DNA from: JAEXOD01 sp963663265
GTDB lineage: Bacteria > Bacteroidota > Ignavibacteria > Ignavibacteriales > Melioribacteraceae
Reading direction: 5' to 3'
DNA length: 64,000 nt
Assembly (NCBI GenBank): GCA_963663265.2
Contig: CAXXXM010000001.1
Span: forward strand, 1,302,001-1,366,000
Part shown: positions 1 through 8,660 of the stretch, piece after piece
Layout: each line of letters starts with the position of its first letter
Numbering within the stretch: the stretch's first letter is position 1
The notes under the pieces: generated by a model
The model's database searches: none
Told to the model about the DNA's origin: nothing
The model's input: the letters and a program-made list of their open reading frames with translations, nothing else
Program-made: the position numbers and the translations under genes

Positions 1-196
1 CAGTCAAAAAGCCAAACACTGAAGCTTTTTTAATTGTTATTTTTGAATAATCTTTATTTGCTTTTTGTTGAAGCAATAAAGAGAAATATGCAGCAAAAGG
101 AATAATTAAACAGCATGCAAAACTTTTGGCAACCGGAACAATTTGAAAAACACCGGCACCAAAACCTGTAACAAAAGTTGAAATGTATTTTTTCAT
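1..196 (-). CDS. Membrane protein of unknown function, 3' part cut by window edge
   Basis: The reverse strand opens with ATG at 194-196 and reads without a stop to base 1, giving about 65 residues that begin MKKYISTFVTGFGAG and include a hydrophobic stretch around residues 27-42 (CLIIPFAAYFSLLL), so a small membrane protein is likely. The start overlaps the stop of the upstream DUF2085 gene by one base (TAATG arrangement), which supports this start and suggests translational coupling. I do not recognise the family; the C-terminus lies outside the window, so no function is assigned. Confidence 0.6.
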   Translation of the reverse strand, partial: MKKYISTFVTGFGAGVFQIVPVAKSFACCLIIPFAAYFSLLLQQKANKDYSKITIKKASVFGFLT

Positions 197-666
197 TACT
201 CTTTTTCTTTGTTATAATAAAATTCAAAAAGACCTTTGTAAAGATATAAAAAACAAACAAAACCTAAAAATATTCCGCTTAAAATACTTATAAAACTATT
301 ATAATCGTATAATCCAATATTCACAAAAAAAACATCTAAAAACATAAATCCCAATAATGCCATAAAATAGCTGCGTTTCAAATACTTAAATAGTTTTTCA
401 TAAAATAAGGATAAAAATGCAGCCAGCCAAGCACCAAAATATAACCCTGTACACCTTATACATACAAGACTATGAACATCACATATAGCCAAAGATTTTG
501 AACTATCTTGATGACACACCAAAGAAAACATCCCTTTTAAAAATGGAATTAACACATACAAATTATTTACCGCTTTAGCTATAATCTCAAAAAATATTAA
601 GATTATCCAAATTGATATCATAGAAAATAGAGTAATCCTAAGAAATAAGCTATTTTGTGATTTCAT
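196..666 (-). CDS. DUF2085 family membrane protein
   Basis: An integral membrane protein of about 156 residues with hydrophobic segments near residues 8-30, 80-90, 100-115 and 120-145. The centre has the DUF2085 pattern: CHQ (about residue 52) followed by a His and a C-x2-C-x-G-x-Y-x-G block (CIRCTGLYFG), conserved Cys/His residues that could bind metal or form disulfides. The biochemical function of the family is not known. A TTG start at 675 is possible, but ATG at 666 is preferred because a GAG box sits six bases upstream. Its start overlaps the 3' end of the upstream propeller gene and its stop overlaps the next start, so the three genes are probably one transcript. Confidence 0.8.
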   Translation of the reverse strand: MKSQNSLFLRITLFSMISIWIILIFFEIIAKAVNNLYVLIPFLKGMFSLVCHQDSSKSLAICDVHSLVCIRCTGLYFGAWLAAFLSLFYEKLFKYLKRSYFMALLGFMFLDVFFVNIGLYDYNSFISILSGIFLGFVCFLYLYKGLFEFYYNKEKE

Positions 667-1486
667 ATATCTCAATGCATTTATGATTTAATATAAACAG
701 CTTAGAATCTATGGAATAAGCTTCAATAATCTTTGAATCTAAATTTATTGTGATATTAACAAATCCACTTGAAAGATTAGCTAAATCAATAAAACTTATT
801 CTTTCATCACTTGATATCGTCATCGTTGAATTGTAAATCTTAATACTGTGAGCAGGGAAGTTTATTGGTAGTTGAATAATCCCATTACCATATTGATCAT
901 ATACATATATTTTATTTTCATTAAGAACAAATACTTTGCCGTCAGGAGATATTGCAAATTTATCAGGAGTAACCAAAGAATATTCTCCTGCATCAAAACT
1001 TCCAATTTGTTGTAAAAATCTGCCGGTTAAATCATACTTTAGAATTCTTTTATTATACGAATCTAATACTAATAAATCACTTTGGTTACTAATGGAAAAG
1101 CAAGTGGGCTTTTCGAAAATATACATCGAAGATTCATTATCGCTTGTCTTAAACTCAGAAAGGTAATTAAGGTTTTTATCAAAGATTTGAATTCTGTCAT
1201 TATTTTTATCACAAACATAAACATTTAATTCATTAGCAAACACATCAGAAGGATCATCGAAAAGCCCATTTTTCCAACCATACCCACCGACTTCTTTTAA
1301 TACATTCCCATCATTATCAATTTTATACACTTCGTTTTTTGAATTATCCGATACATAAAAACTTCCAGAGGGAATTATACAAAACGATGCTGCATTTTTA
1401 AATTTTCCAATTGATTTTACATAATTAATTGTTTGAGCATTAATTAAAAAAGAAGTAAACAGAATAACTATAAATAATTTACGCAT
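650..1486 (-). CDS. Exported NHL/six-bladed beta-propeller protein
   Basis: 278 residues with an N-terminal signal peptide (MRKLFIVILFTSFLINAQ, probable cleavage after the alanine before Q). The mature part has repeated NHL-like blades, for example FYVSDNSKNEVYKIDNDGNVLKEVG, VYVCDKNNDRIQIFDKNLNYLSEF and LLVLDSYNKRILKYDLTGRFLQQIG, about five to six units, as in 6-bladed propeller proteins of Bacteroidota. It should be periplasmic or cell-surface; such propellers bind proteins or glycans, but no ligand can be named. No catalytic motif and no T9SS sorting domain are visible. It is the first gene of the three-gene minus-strand group and overlaps the DUF2085 gene by about 17 bases. Confidence 0.75.
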   Translation of the reverse strand: MRKLFIVILFTSFLINAQTINYVKSIGKFKNAASFCIIPSGSFYVSDNSKNEVYKIDNDGNVLKEVGGYGWKNGLFDDPSDVFANELNVYVCDKNNDRIQIFDKNLNYLSEFKTSDNESSMYIFEKPTCFSISNQSDLLVLDSYNKRILKYDLTGRFLQQIGSFDAGEYSLVTPDKFAISPDGKVFVLNENKIYVYDQYGNGIIQLPINFPAHSIKIYNSTMTISSDERISFIDLANLSSGFVNITINLDSKIIEAYSIDSKLFILNHKCIEIYEITK

Positions 1487-1594
1487 TTGTGAACCAATTA
1501 ATATTTATTAGATAAATATAATTAAAAACTCCAAAACTTTAATAATAATTATTGATTTATTTCTAATTCTTGTTTATTTTTATAGTCTTAATTT

Positions 1595-1667
1595 TGCCCT
1601 GTGGTGTAATTGGCAACACGTCTGACTCTGGATCAGAAAAGTCTAGGTTCGAGCCCTGGCAGGGCAG
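1595..1667 (+). tRNA. tRNA-Gln (anticodon CTG)
   Basis: A full cloverleaf: acceptor TGCCCTG pairs with CAGGGCA over seven bases, D-stem GTGT/ACAC, anticodon stem TCTGA/TCAGA around loop CTCTGGA (anticodon CTG, reading CAG), T-stem CTAGG/CCTGG around TTCGAGC, discriminator G. The U1-A72 pair and G73 are classical glutamine identity elements for GlnRS. The 3' CCA is not encoded. A terminator hairpin follows at once. Confidence 0.93.
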
Positions 1668-1671
1668 CTTA

Positions 1672-1694
1672 AAGCGGATTTATCCGCTTTTTTT
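1672..1694 (+). terminator. Rho-independent terminator after tRNA-Gln
   Basis: Stem AAGCGGA / TCCGCTT with a 4-nt loop, continuing directly into a run of seven T. It starts five bases after the tRNA discriminator and separates it from the convergent ArsP-like gene. Confidence 0.85.
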
Positions 1695-1722
1695 ATTGTG
1701 TACTGAATTCATTTAAACTTGT

Positions 1723-2745
1723 TTAGTATATTATATTAAACAAATAACCAACTATCATTATTCCTGTTGCAACTATTCCAATAAAAGAAAGTATTAATTG
1801 TATTTTTAGTACTTTTTTTAAAATTATTAGTTCCGGTAGTGATAATGCAATAACACTCATCATAAAAGCTAATACTGTACCAAGTGCAGCCCCTTTACCA
1901 AGCAAAGCTTGTACAATTGGAATAATACCTGCTGCATTTGAATACATTGGAATTCCTAAAATAACTGAAATAGGAACAGACCACCAAACACTTTTTCCCA
2001 TCAATCCAGCCATAAAGTTTTCGGGAACATACCCATGAATTCCTGCTCCAACGCCAATGCCTAAAACTAAATAGATCCAAACTTTACCAACAATGTCCTT
2101 TACTGCTTGAATACCAATATCAATTCTCTCATCAAAATTTATCTTTTGTTCAGTAATATTATTTATTGTATTTGCTTGAACAGCATATACCCAAGGTTCT
2201 ACATGCTTTTCTAATTTTAGTTTCCCAATTATAAACCCTGAAATAAAAGCAATAGTTAATCCTGTTGAAAGATATAATAGAGCAGTATCCCAGCCAAAAA
2301 GCCCTATCAATAAAACTAAAGCTACTTCATTAACCATTGGGGCAGCTATAAGGAAAGAAAAAGTAACTCCAAGTGGAACACCTGACTGAACAAATCCTAA
2401 AAAAAGCGGAATGGCTGAACATGAACAAAATGGAGTAACAACTCCAAGTAAACTTCCTAAAGCATTACCAATAAACTGCTTTTTCCCACCTAATATTTTC
2501 CTTGTTTTTTCCGGAGAAAAGTAGCTTCGGATTATTCCAACAATAAACACAATCAAAACAAGAAGTAATAGTACTTTTGGTACTTCAAATATAAAAAACC
2601 ATACTGCATTAGTAAAAGGCATTTTAGTTGCCATACCAATAAACTTATAAACTAATTGATTAGTTATATATTCAAGATTTGTATAGAACAATATCCATAT
2701 AATAAAAGTAATTAGAATAGTTAATTTATTAAACTTGAAATTCAT
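1723..2745 (-). CDS. ArsP/DUF318-type permease
   Basis: A 340-residue polytopic membrane protein with 8-10 hydrophobic segments. Around residue 103 it has the family signature TPFCSCSAIPLFLGF followed by IAAPMVNEVAL, typical of the SO_0444/YraQ (DUF318) permeases that include the organoarsenical exporter ArsP; paired cysteines in a membrane helix are characteristic. It is the last gene of a minus-strand cassette behind arsC and a thioredoxin-like protein, so export of a metalloid or organoarsenical is the best guess. The same permease family also occurs with non-arsenic redox proteins, so the substrate is inferred, not shown. Confidence 0.82.
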   Translation of the reverse strand: MNFKFNKLTILITFIIWILFYTNLEYITNQLVYKFIGMATKMPFTNAVWFFIFEVPKVLLLLVLIVFIVGIIRSYFSPEKTRKILGGKKQFIGNALGSLLGVVTPFCSCSAIPLFLGFVQSGVPLGVTFSFLIAAPMVNEVALVLLIGLFGWDTALLYLSTGLTIAFISGFIIGKLKLEKHVEPWVYAVQANTINNITEQKINFDERIDIGIQAVKDIVGKVWIYLVLGIGVGAGIHGYVPENFMAGLMGKSVWWSVPISVILGIPMYSNAAGIIPIVQALLGKGAALGTVLAFMMSVIALSLPELIILKKVLKIQLILSFIGIVATGIMIVGYLFNIIY

Positions 2746-2782
2746 AATTTAAACTCAATTATAATTTAATAATAACAGCGTA

Positions 2783-3031
2783 TTATTTAGTTGTCGATTC
2801 GATTAACCAGTGAGTTAAAGTTGATTTAGTTGGTAATTTACCATAGTGAACAACCTTTTCATTTATTACAAGACCCGGTGTAGTTAATATTCCATATTTC
2901 ATAATTTCTTGAAAATCAGTAACTTTAGTAACTTCACCTTCAATTTTATTATCTTCAAGTATTTCTGTACACATCTTAGCTAAATTAATACAATTTGAAC
3001 ATCCACCGCCTAATACTTTAATTTGTAACAT
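2783..3031 (-). CDS. Small redox-active disulfide thioredoxin-like protein
   Basis: 82 residues, MLQIKVLGGGCSNCINL at the N-terminus: a C-x2-C active site (GCSNC, Cys11/Cys14) at the end of the first beta strand, and the cis-proline region TTPGLVINEKVVHYGKLP, as in the redox-active disulfide protein 2 / thioredoxin_3 family. Cytosolic. It lies two bases after arsC and 37 bases before the permease gene. Context suggests that it supplies electrons to ArsC or shuttles a thiol-reactive substrate to the permease; these proteins commonly accompany DUF318 permeases. Confidence 0.85.
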   Translation of the reverse strand: MLQIKVLGGGCSNCINLAKMCTEILEDNKIEGEVTKVTDFQEIMKYGILTTPGLVINEKVVHYGKLPTKSTLTHWLIESTTK

Positions 3032-3033
3032 AA

Positions 3034-3459
3034 TTAACTCCTTAAATTTTCTAAATAAAATTTATTTAATTCATTTTTGATTTGGTCTCTTACTTTTCTA
3101 TACACGAATAATATCTCTTCATCAGACCCGGTTGCTTCATAAGGATCTTCAAAACCGATATGAATTTTATTTTTAACAGCTCCATTAAAAACAGGGCAGC
3201 TTTCTTTTGCATTATCACATACTGTAATAACATAATCAAATGATGCGTTGATAAAATCATTTACATTTTTAGGATAATGTGAACTGATATCAATATTTAA
3301 TTCTTTCATCACTTTTACGGCAAGGGGACTAACTTCTTTGGCAGGTTTAGTTCCGGCAGAAAATATATTTATATTTTTGTCAAATGATTTTAAAAACCCT
3401 TCTGCCATTTGACTTCGACAAGAGTTGCCTGTACACAAAACTAAAACTTTTTTATTCAT
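3034..3459 (-). CDS. arsC: Arsenate reductase, thioredoxin-coupled LMW-phosphatase type
   Basis: 141 residues of the low-molecular-weight tyrosine phosphatase fold. The P-loop CTGNSCRS gives Cys9 and Cys14, and the downstream pair Cys81/Cys88 (VCDNAKESC) matches the C10, C15, C82, C89 cysteine set of thioredoxin-linked ArsC enzymes such as that of Staphylococcus aureus; the acid loop FEDPYEATGSDEE is also present. It reduces As(V) to As(III) through a disulfide relay. First gene of the cassette; no arsR or arsB/acr3 lies next to it in this window. The 62-bp leader contains a short inverted repeat described separately. Confidence 0.93.
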   Translation of the reverse strand: MNKKVLVLCTGNSCRSQMAEGFLKSFDKNINIFSAGTKPAKEVSPLAVKVMKELNIDISSHYPKNVNDFINASFDYVITVCDNAKESCPVFNGAVKNKIHIGFEDPYEATGSDEEILFVYRKVRDQIKNELNKFYLENLRS

Positions 3460-3472
3460 TTTAACCTATATC

Positions 3473-3498
3473 ATTTCGATGTTTAGCGAAATATAATT
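3473..3498. promoter_or_regulatory. Candidate operator upstream of arsC
   Basis: ATTTCG and CGAAAT (3473-3478 and 3487-3492) form six-base inverted arms eight bases apart, 14-39 bases upstream of the arsC ATG. The right half extends to a 12-mer (3487-3498) that on the reverse strand reads AATTATATTTCG, one mismatch from a repeat unit in the dps/regulator intergenic region. Short and A+T-rich, so chance is a real possibility. Confidence 0.3.
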
Positions 3499-3521
3499 AG
3501 TTTAAAATAAATATCAAAATG

Positions 3522-5342
3522 TTATTTTGTTTTTTTTACTTTCATCATACAGTTTTTACAATCAAATATTAATTCATACTTTTGATTTTTATTTATAAGA
3601 AAAAGGGGGGAAGTGTATTTGTTATTTTTTTTTAGCAGGCAATCATCTAATTCATACCTAATGCAATATTTGGTAGTCATTAAATCAACATTGTTTGTTT
3701 TGGTAGTTTCAAAACCCCATTTTATATCATCAACACCATGTTTATTATAAAATTTCTCGGCAGTTTTATTATTTACATTCTCTTTATAGTCAATATTAGA
3801 CTTAAAGTATTTTATATTGTTACGTTGATAGTTTGTAAGTTTAGGTTTATAACTATTCAAGCGTTTATCCAACAATGCCGATAGTATTTCTCTGCGAATA
3901 TTGTTTATAGAAGCTATGTTGATAAAGCGGGGATTGTTTAATTCTAAGTTTATATTAATAACATTAAAAATAGAATCACCAGATTTACTAAATTGTTTTT
4001 TAAGTATATCTGAAAATTTACTTTTGTCGTTTACAAATGAATTATCAATTAAATAATTTTTTGATAAACTAATACCATCCTCGTCAACAACTTCACAGCT
4101 CAAAGTACTATCATCAATTTTGATATTAAACTTAATATCAATCTTTCTTTTATTTTTTGAATTACTAATTTCATCATTAAATTTTTTATCGTAATTCCTA
4201 AATATTTTTGAACCTTTAGTAATTTTAATACTTTTATCAATAAACACTTTGTTATCATTAGCTTTTTCAACTGAAAAGCCACTTAATTTATCGTTATAAA
4301 AGAAACAAAGACCATCACCCGGTATTATTTTTTCTGAGGTATCAATTATTATTGAATCACTTAAAACACTTGTAACAGTTCCAATTGGTTGACCTAAAGA
4401 TTTAGGTGTGTTAAAAGAAGCAATTTTATTTTTTTGTTTTGAGATATAGTATTCTGTAAAACCTCTATTAAATGTTTTTTCCAAATTAGGAATAAAGTCT
4501 ATTTTTGAATAACCTGATGATTCTTTATTGATGCTAAGTTTAGGAATAATGGTATCTATTTTGTCTCTAAAATAGGATGTAACGTTTCGTACATATCCAA
4601 TATCTTTTAATCTCCCTTCAATTTTAAAAGAAGAAATGCCGGCTAAAATTAAATCTTCAATTTGATTTTCAAGATTGAGATCGTGTAATGAAAGGAGATT
4701 CTTATTTTCTAAGATCTTGTTGTTACTTTTATCAACCAATGAATATTCCATTCTGCATGGTTGAGAGCATTCGCCTCTATTAGCACTTCTGCCACAAATA
4801 GACTCACTCAAATAACATTGCCCACTTAAACTTACACATAAAGCACCAAAAACAAAAAACTCTAACTCAGTCTTTGTTACGGCTTTAATTTGCTTTATCT
4901 GTTCAATTGATAATTCACGAGCAAGAATTATTCTATCAACTCCTAATGAATCAATAAATTTAATTCTATCAATTGAGTAATTGTTTGTTTGAGTTGAAGC
5001 AAATAATTGAATAGGGGGCAGATTCATTTCGAGAATTGCCATATCTTGAAATATAATGGCATCAACTCCAATAATATAGAGCTCATTTATTAGCTTTTCT
5101 ACTTCATTTATTTCATTATCATAAAGGATTGTATTAATAGTAACGTATACTTTAGCAAAATATTGATGGGCATAAATTACCAATGATTTTATATCCTCAA
5201 TTGAATTACCAGCATTTACTCTGGCACCATATTTTGGTGTCCCTATATATACAGCATCGGCACCACAGTCAATAGCTGCAATGCCGCACTCCAAGTTTTT
5301 TGCCGGTGATAATAATTCAATTTTATTAGGATAGTTAACCAT
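3522..5342 (-). CDS. Peptidase U32 family protein, possibly RlhA-like
   Basis: 606 residues. The N-terminal half is a U32 domain with IELLSPAKNLECGIAAIDCGADAVYIG at the start, the family signature EFFVFGALCVSLSGQCYLS near residue 165 and the cysteine cluster CGRSANRGECSQPCRMEY just after it. These cysteines probably bind a metal or Fe-S centre. The length and C-terminal extension resemble RlhA (23S rRNA C2501 hydroxylation) and other long U32 proteins; exact function cannot be fixed because the family covers RNA-modifying and peptidase-annotated members. The last residues contain another C-x2-C (DCKNCMMK). Its ATG directly follows the stop of the upstream CotH gene (TAG-ATG), so the two are probably cotranscribed. 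Confidence 0.85.
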   Translation of the reverse strand: MVNYPNKIELLSPAKNLECGIAAIDCGADAVYIGTPKYGARVNAGNSIEDIKSLVIYAHQYFAKVYVTINTILYDNEINEVEKLINELYIIGVDAIIFQDMAILEMNLPPIQLFASTQTNNYSIDRIKFIDSLGVDRIILARELSIEQIKQIKAVTKTELEFFVFGALCVSLSGQCYLSESICGRSANRGECSQPCRMEYSLVDKSNNKILENKNLLSLHDLNLENQIEDLILAGISSFKIEGRLKDIGYVRNVTSYFRDKIDTIIPKLSINKESSGYSKIDFIPNLEKTFNRGFTEYYISKQKNKIASFNTPKSLGQPIGTVTSVLSDSIIIDTSEKIIPGDGLCFFYNDKLSGFSVEKANDNKVFIDKSIKITKGSKIFRNYDKKFNDEISNSKNKRKIDIKFNIKIDDSTLSCEVVDEDGISLSKNYLIDNSFVNDKSKFSDILKKQFSKSGDSIFNVININLELNNPRFINIASINNIRREILSALLDKRLNSYKPKLTNYQRNNIKYFKSNIDYKENVNNKTAEKFYNKHGVDDIKWGFETTKTNNVDLMTTKYCIRYELDDCLLKKNNKYTSPLFLINKNQKYELIFDCKNCMMKVKKTK

Positions 5343-8315
5343 CTATTTAATTAATACCATCTTCTTAAAAATACTTCCATTATTACTACTTGATTTAATA
5401 GAATAAAAATAAACACCGCTTGAATATCCATTCATGTTCACTTTAATTTCATATGTACCTGCGGCTTTATTTCCTAATTCTTTATTCATTATTTTTTGCC
5501 CAATGGTATTGAATATTTCTAAGGTTACATTATCAGTTTCACTTAATGAATATCTAATTGTAGTTTCAGGATTAAATGGATTAGGATAATTTTGGAATAA
5601 AGTAAAAGATTCGGGAACAACATTTAATTCGTCTTCAATTTTTGTGTAGATATCATTAATTTTTCCAGGTGTGCCATAGCTTTTTGACAAACTCCAACTA
5701 TTTGAAATTGAATTATCAAGTTGAGGATTTTTTAATGATAAAGTTTTTCCTACAAAATATGTAGATAAACCCCAAGTAGAATCATATTGAATTTCATCAA
5801 TTAAGTTATCATTATTATCATGTATGGATATTCTTTCTTCATCACTTCCTAAACCAAAGCCCATATTACCAATAAAATTAGAAATATTTGGATGTAAGAG
5901 TTTAAACTTGGTAGTATCTTGACACGCAACTAAATATGAATTAGCATCTATCTTATCTGTATTAGAAAAGAAAAACTTATTATTACTTAAATCGCTTATG
6001 TAATAACCGGCAAGAGAAATATTGTTATCTGTGTTATTATAAAACTCTATCCAATCACCTGTATCAAATAAATCATATGATTTATAATTAATCTCATTTA
6101 TAATTATATTGTTAGCAATTTGTTGGTCTTTTTCAAAAACCGCATTTAAATTACTATTGTTATTTAGAGTTAATGTAATTTCTCGATCCGATGAATTAGA
6201 AACTCCACTCCAACAAACGAAATGATAACCAGGATTTGCCTCAGCTCTAATTGTTAGTGGTATATTTTTAAAATATGTTTGATTTGCAGTATCTCTAACT
6301 AAAATATTTTGAATATAAATTTTGCCAAAATTATTATTATTTTTTGATATTGAAAGTTTATACGTCCCAGTTAACGAAAAATGTTCATTAATACATTGAA
6401 ACATATAGCTTGGTCTCTTTCTTGCAAAGTTACGCATTATTTCAACATTATTATCCCAACCGGTGGTAAAAGAAACAGATTGTTCCCATCGTAATTTGTG
6501 TTTAGGTATTTCGCTTGCGATTACAGCCTTCATACTATCAATTATACTAATTACATATCCCGGGGCAAAAGTATTATTAATTCTTGCAGCAAATTTTTGA
6601 ATAAACCCATTCTTAAATTTAGCATTATCTAATAACTTCCTAAATAATAATGTTGACCATGCAGGATTAGGGTAGGTTGTAGATGTTGCCGATGTGGCTA
6701 ATTCCAAAGTGTTTGAATTATACTGACCATTTGAGTTCCCCCCAAAAGTAAAATCAGTATCATATATCATAAAACGCCACTTTACAGAATTATCGCGTGC
6801 ATGCCATAATTTTGTATTACTTCCTGGCCAATCCGCATTTGCTCCATAAATTTGAAATATTAAATAGTCGGAATACTCATCAATATCCACAACATTTGAT
6901 AAATGGTTGAATGGAGCATCTTGCGTAAAATTATTTTGATTTAGAAAGTTCTGTAACTGATTGTATGCAGTTATATCACCAACATTTGCAGTAATTCCTT
7001 TACTATATTCAATTAAATCAACATTATCTTCAGTAATTTGAAAATGCTCTTCAACATAGTGTTCATTCAATTTTTCTCTAATATTATGAATTCCCCAATA
7101 ATCACCATTGAAGAAAACAACAGCCGGTTTGTAAGCTATGGCATCAACCTCAGAGTTTTGCATAACTAATGTTTGAACAAATCCATCTCTAAACATAGTT
7201 CGCCACCAATCTTGACCGGAACTTCGTAAAATAAAATTATTGTATTCTGTAATATTTCTATTTTCAAACAATCTATAATTTAATTTTTTATATCCATATT
7301 CGTCTCTAAAATAAAATCCTAATGATTTTTGAGGATATAAACGTGTACATCCGCCATATATTTTTACTCCGGCATCAACACAAAATTTCCTTTCATTATC
7401 TTTATCAAAATATTCAATGGTAATGGGGCGTTCCCAATCTTGATTCCAATTTCTTGGCTCATTACTACAATGTCCAACAATACCATTTGTACCAATTACA
7501 TAAATGCCGGAAGTATCACCAAAAAAATTATCCGGATTAGTAGATAAAGATATTATTGGAAGTTCACTATCTTCATTAATAAAATAAGTCTTTGTAACAA
7601 CTTTACTATTTGCAAAACCATCTTTAACTGCTAAAGCTTTAACAACAAGTGTACTTGCAAGATGAAGTGTGTTAGTAAATTGAGTGCTATTTATATTTGG
7701 TGTAGTTCCATCAAGTGTATAATATATCTTAGTATCACTAACAGTAGATGACAAATTTAACAATGGCATCCCAGAATAGAACCCGCTCTCTAATGAAAAC
7801 TCCGGAGGGGAGAGACGATTAAATATCGAAGTTTCCAAATTTTCGGAATTTGGTGTTGAAGGATCAAAAAAGAAATAAATTTTTTCACCATTTGGATAAC
7901 AGCCATATGATATATCTGTCTGCTGAAGCGGGAATGTTAAGCTATCAATAACTTGACTGTTGGAATTAAATAATCCAATATACTCACCAGAAGCAGAAAG
8001 CTTAAAGTTTGTATGAATTCCTGTATTATAATCATCTGCCCATATCAATAAATATCCATTTGATTCAATAATTATATCAGAATTAAACACGTATTTTCGT
8101 GGAGAAGATTTGGAATCTGTAATTGAATACCCATTTAGATTTATTGGCGAATTTGATTTGTTATAAAGTTCAATCCAATCACCATGCTCGTTATGATCAG
8201 GGTCTGTAATTGAATTTGAATTGGAAGCCATAAACTCGTTAATAACAATCTGCGGATAAATTCTAATTGATAAAAGGAATAATATACATATTGCAAGGAC
8301 ATAAAATCTTTTCAT
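5343..8315 (-). CDS. T9SS-exported CotH-kinase / lamin-tail domain protein
   Basis: 990 residues. Order: signal peptide (1-21), lamin-tail domain (about 22-135, with HGDWIELYNKS), chitobiase/hexosaminidase C-terminal-like domain (about 165-235, YYTLDGTTPN), CotH-type kinase domain (about 290-600, with YGGCTRLYPQKS, NGDYWGIHNIREK and the FMIYDTDFTFGG acidic motif), an InlB-like repeat (about 690-730), a second lamin-tail domain (about 735-880, DTGDWIEFYN) and a C-terminal T9SS sorting domain beginning NYPNPFNPETTI. CotH kinases are atypical protein kinases in spore coats; in this group of bacteria they are found in secreted proteins. Cell-surface or released. Its substrate is unknown. It precedes the U32 gene with no gap. 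Confidence 0.85.
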   Translation of the reverse strand: MKRFYVLAICILFLLSIRIYPQIVINEFMASNSNSITDPDHNEHGDWIELYNKSNSPINLNGYSITDSKSSPRKYVFNSDIIIESNGYLLIWADDYNTGIHTNFKLSASGEYIGLFNSNSQVIDSLTFPLQQTDISYGCYPNGEKIYFFFDPSTPNSENLETSIFNRLSPPEFSLESGFYSGMPLLNLSSTVSDTKIYYTLDGTTPNINSTQFTNTLHLASTLVVKALAVKDGFANSKVVTKTYFINEDSELPIISLSTNPDNFFGDTSGIYVIGTNGIVGHCSNEPRNWNQDWERPITIEYFDKDNERKFCVDAGVKIYGGCTRLYPQKSLGFYFRDEYGYKKLNYRLFENRNITEYNNFILRSSGQDWWRTMFRDGFVQTLVMQNSEVDAIAYKPAVVFFNGDYWGIHNIREKLNEHYVEEHFQITEDNVDLIEYSKGITANVGDITAYNQLQNFLNQNNFTQDAPFNHLSNVVDIDEYSDYLIFQIYGANADWPGSNTKLWHARDNSVKWRFMIYDTDFTFGGNSNGQYNSNTLELATSATSTTYPNPAWSTLLFRKLLDNAKFKNGFIQKFAARINNTFAPGYVISIIDSMKAVIASEIPKHKLRWEQSVSFTTGWDNNVEIMRNFARKRPSYMFQCINEHFSLTGTYKLSISKNNNNFGKIYIQNILVRDTANQTYFKNIPLTIRAEANPGYHFVCWSGVSNSSDREITLTLNNNSNLNAVFEKDQQIANNIIINEINYKSYDLFDTGDWIEFYNNTDNNISLAGYYISDLSNNKFFFSNTDKIDANSYLVACQDTTKFKLLHPNISNFIGNMGFGLGSDEERISIHDNNDNLIDEIQYDSTWGLSTYFVGKTLSLKNPQLDNSISNSWSLSKSYGTPGKINDIYTKIEDELNVVPESFTLFQNYPNPFNPETTIRYSLSETDNVTLEIFNTIGQKIMNKELGNKAAGTYEIKVNMNGYSSGVYFYSIKSSSNNGSIFKKMVLIK

Positions 8316-8450
8316 AATACACCAAAACTATTAAATTATAACCATAATATACTTTATTTCTAAATTAGTAACAATAAAACTAAGTTTTTGAAATAATTTA
8401 GTTGCAAAATGACCAAAACTTTATTAAGTTTACAGTCTATTTTTTGATAT

Positions 8451-8536
8451 GCCGAAGTGGCGGAATTGGTAGACGCGCTGGACTCAAAATCCAGTTTGGC
8501 TCAAACCAAGTGCCGGTTCGAGTCCGGCCTTCGGTA
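8451..8536 (+). tRNA. tRNA-Leu (anticodon CAA)
   Basis: Type II tRNA of 86 nt: acceptor GCCGAAG pairs with CTTCGGT (last pair G-U), anticodon stem CTGGA/TCCAG around CTCAAAA (anticodon CAA), a variable arm (TTGGC.. to ..ACCAAG region) and T-arm GCCGG/CCGGC around TTCGAGT. CCA is not encoded. A terminator follows. Confidence 0.93.
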
Positions 8537-8540
8537 CTAA

Positions 8541-8566
8541 AAAGCTCTTGTAAAAGAGCTTTTTTT
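8541..8566 (+). terminator. Rho-independent terminator after tRNA-Leu(CAA)
   Basis: AAAGCTCTT / AAGAGCTTT nine-base stem with loop GTAA, ending in a run of T, four bases downstream of the tRNA. Confidence 0.88.
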
Positions 8567-8626
8567 CGTTTAAACATCCCTTTTAGATCTTTTCTTAAAA
8601 AATAAATTAGGTCATTAATTTTTCTC

Positions 8627-8656
8627 TTTGCTATAATGGAACTAAATGTATTTTTG
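8627..8656 (+). promoter_or_regulatory. Bacteroidota-type promoter for the tetR-efflux operon
   Basis: TTTG at 8627-8630 and TATTTTTG at 8649-8656, separated by 18 bases, match the Bacteroidota -33 TTTG and -7 TAnnTTTG elements exactly. Transcription would start near 8663, about 40 bases before the tetR start. Confidence 0.6.
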
Positions 8657-8660
8657 TATG

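Noticed and set aside
54..260. 68-codon minus-strand frame at the left edge
   Set aside because: It is out of frame with the ATG at 196 that overlaps the DUF2085 stop and continues as a membrane protein; its cysteine-rich composition looks like a frame shadow.
8402..8605. Plus-strand 67-codon frame
   Set aside because: It runs through tRNA-Leu(CAA) and its terminator; the peptide is a by-product of the tRNA sequence.
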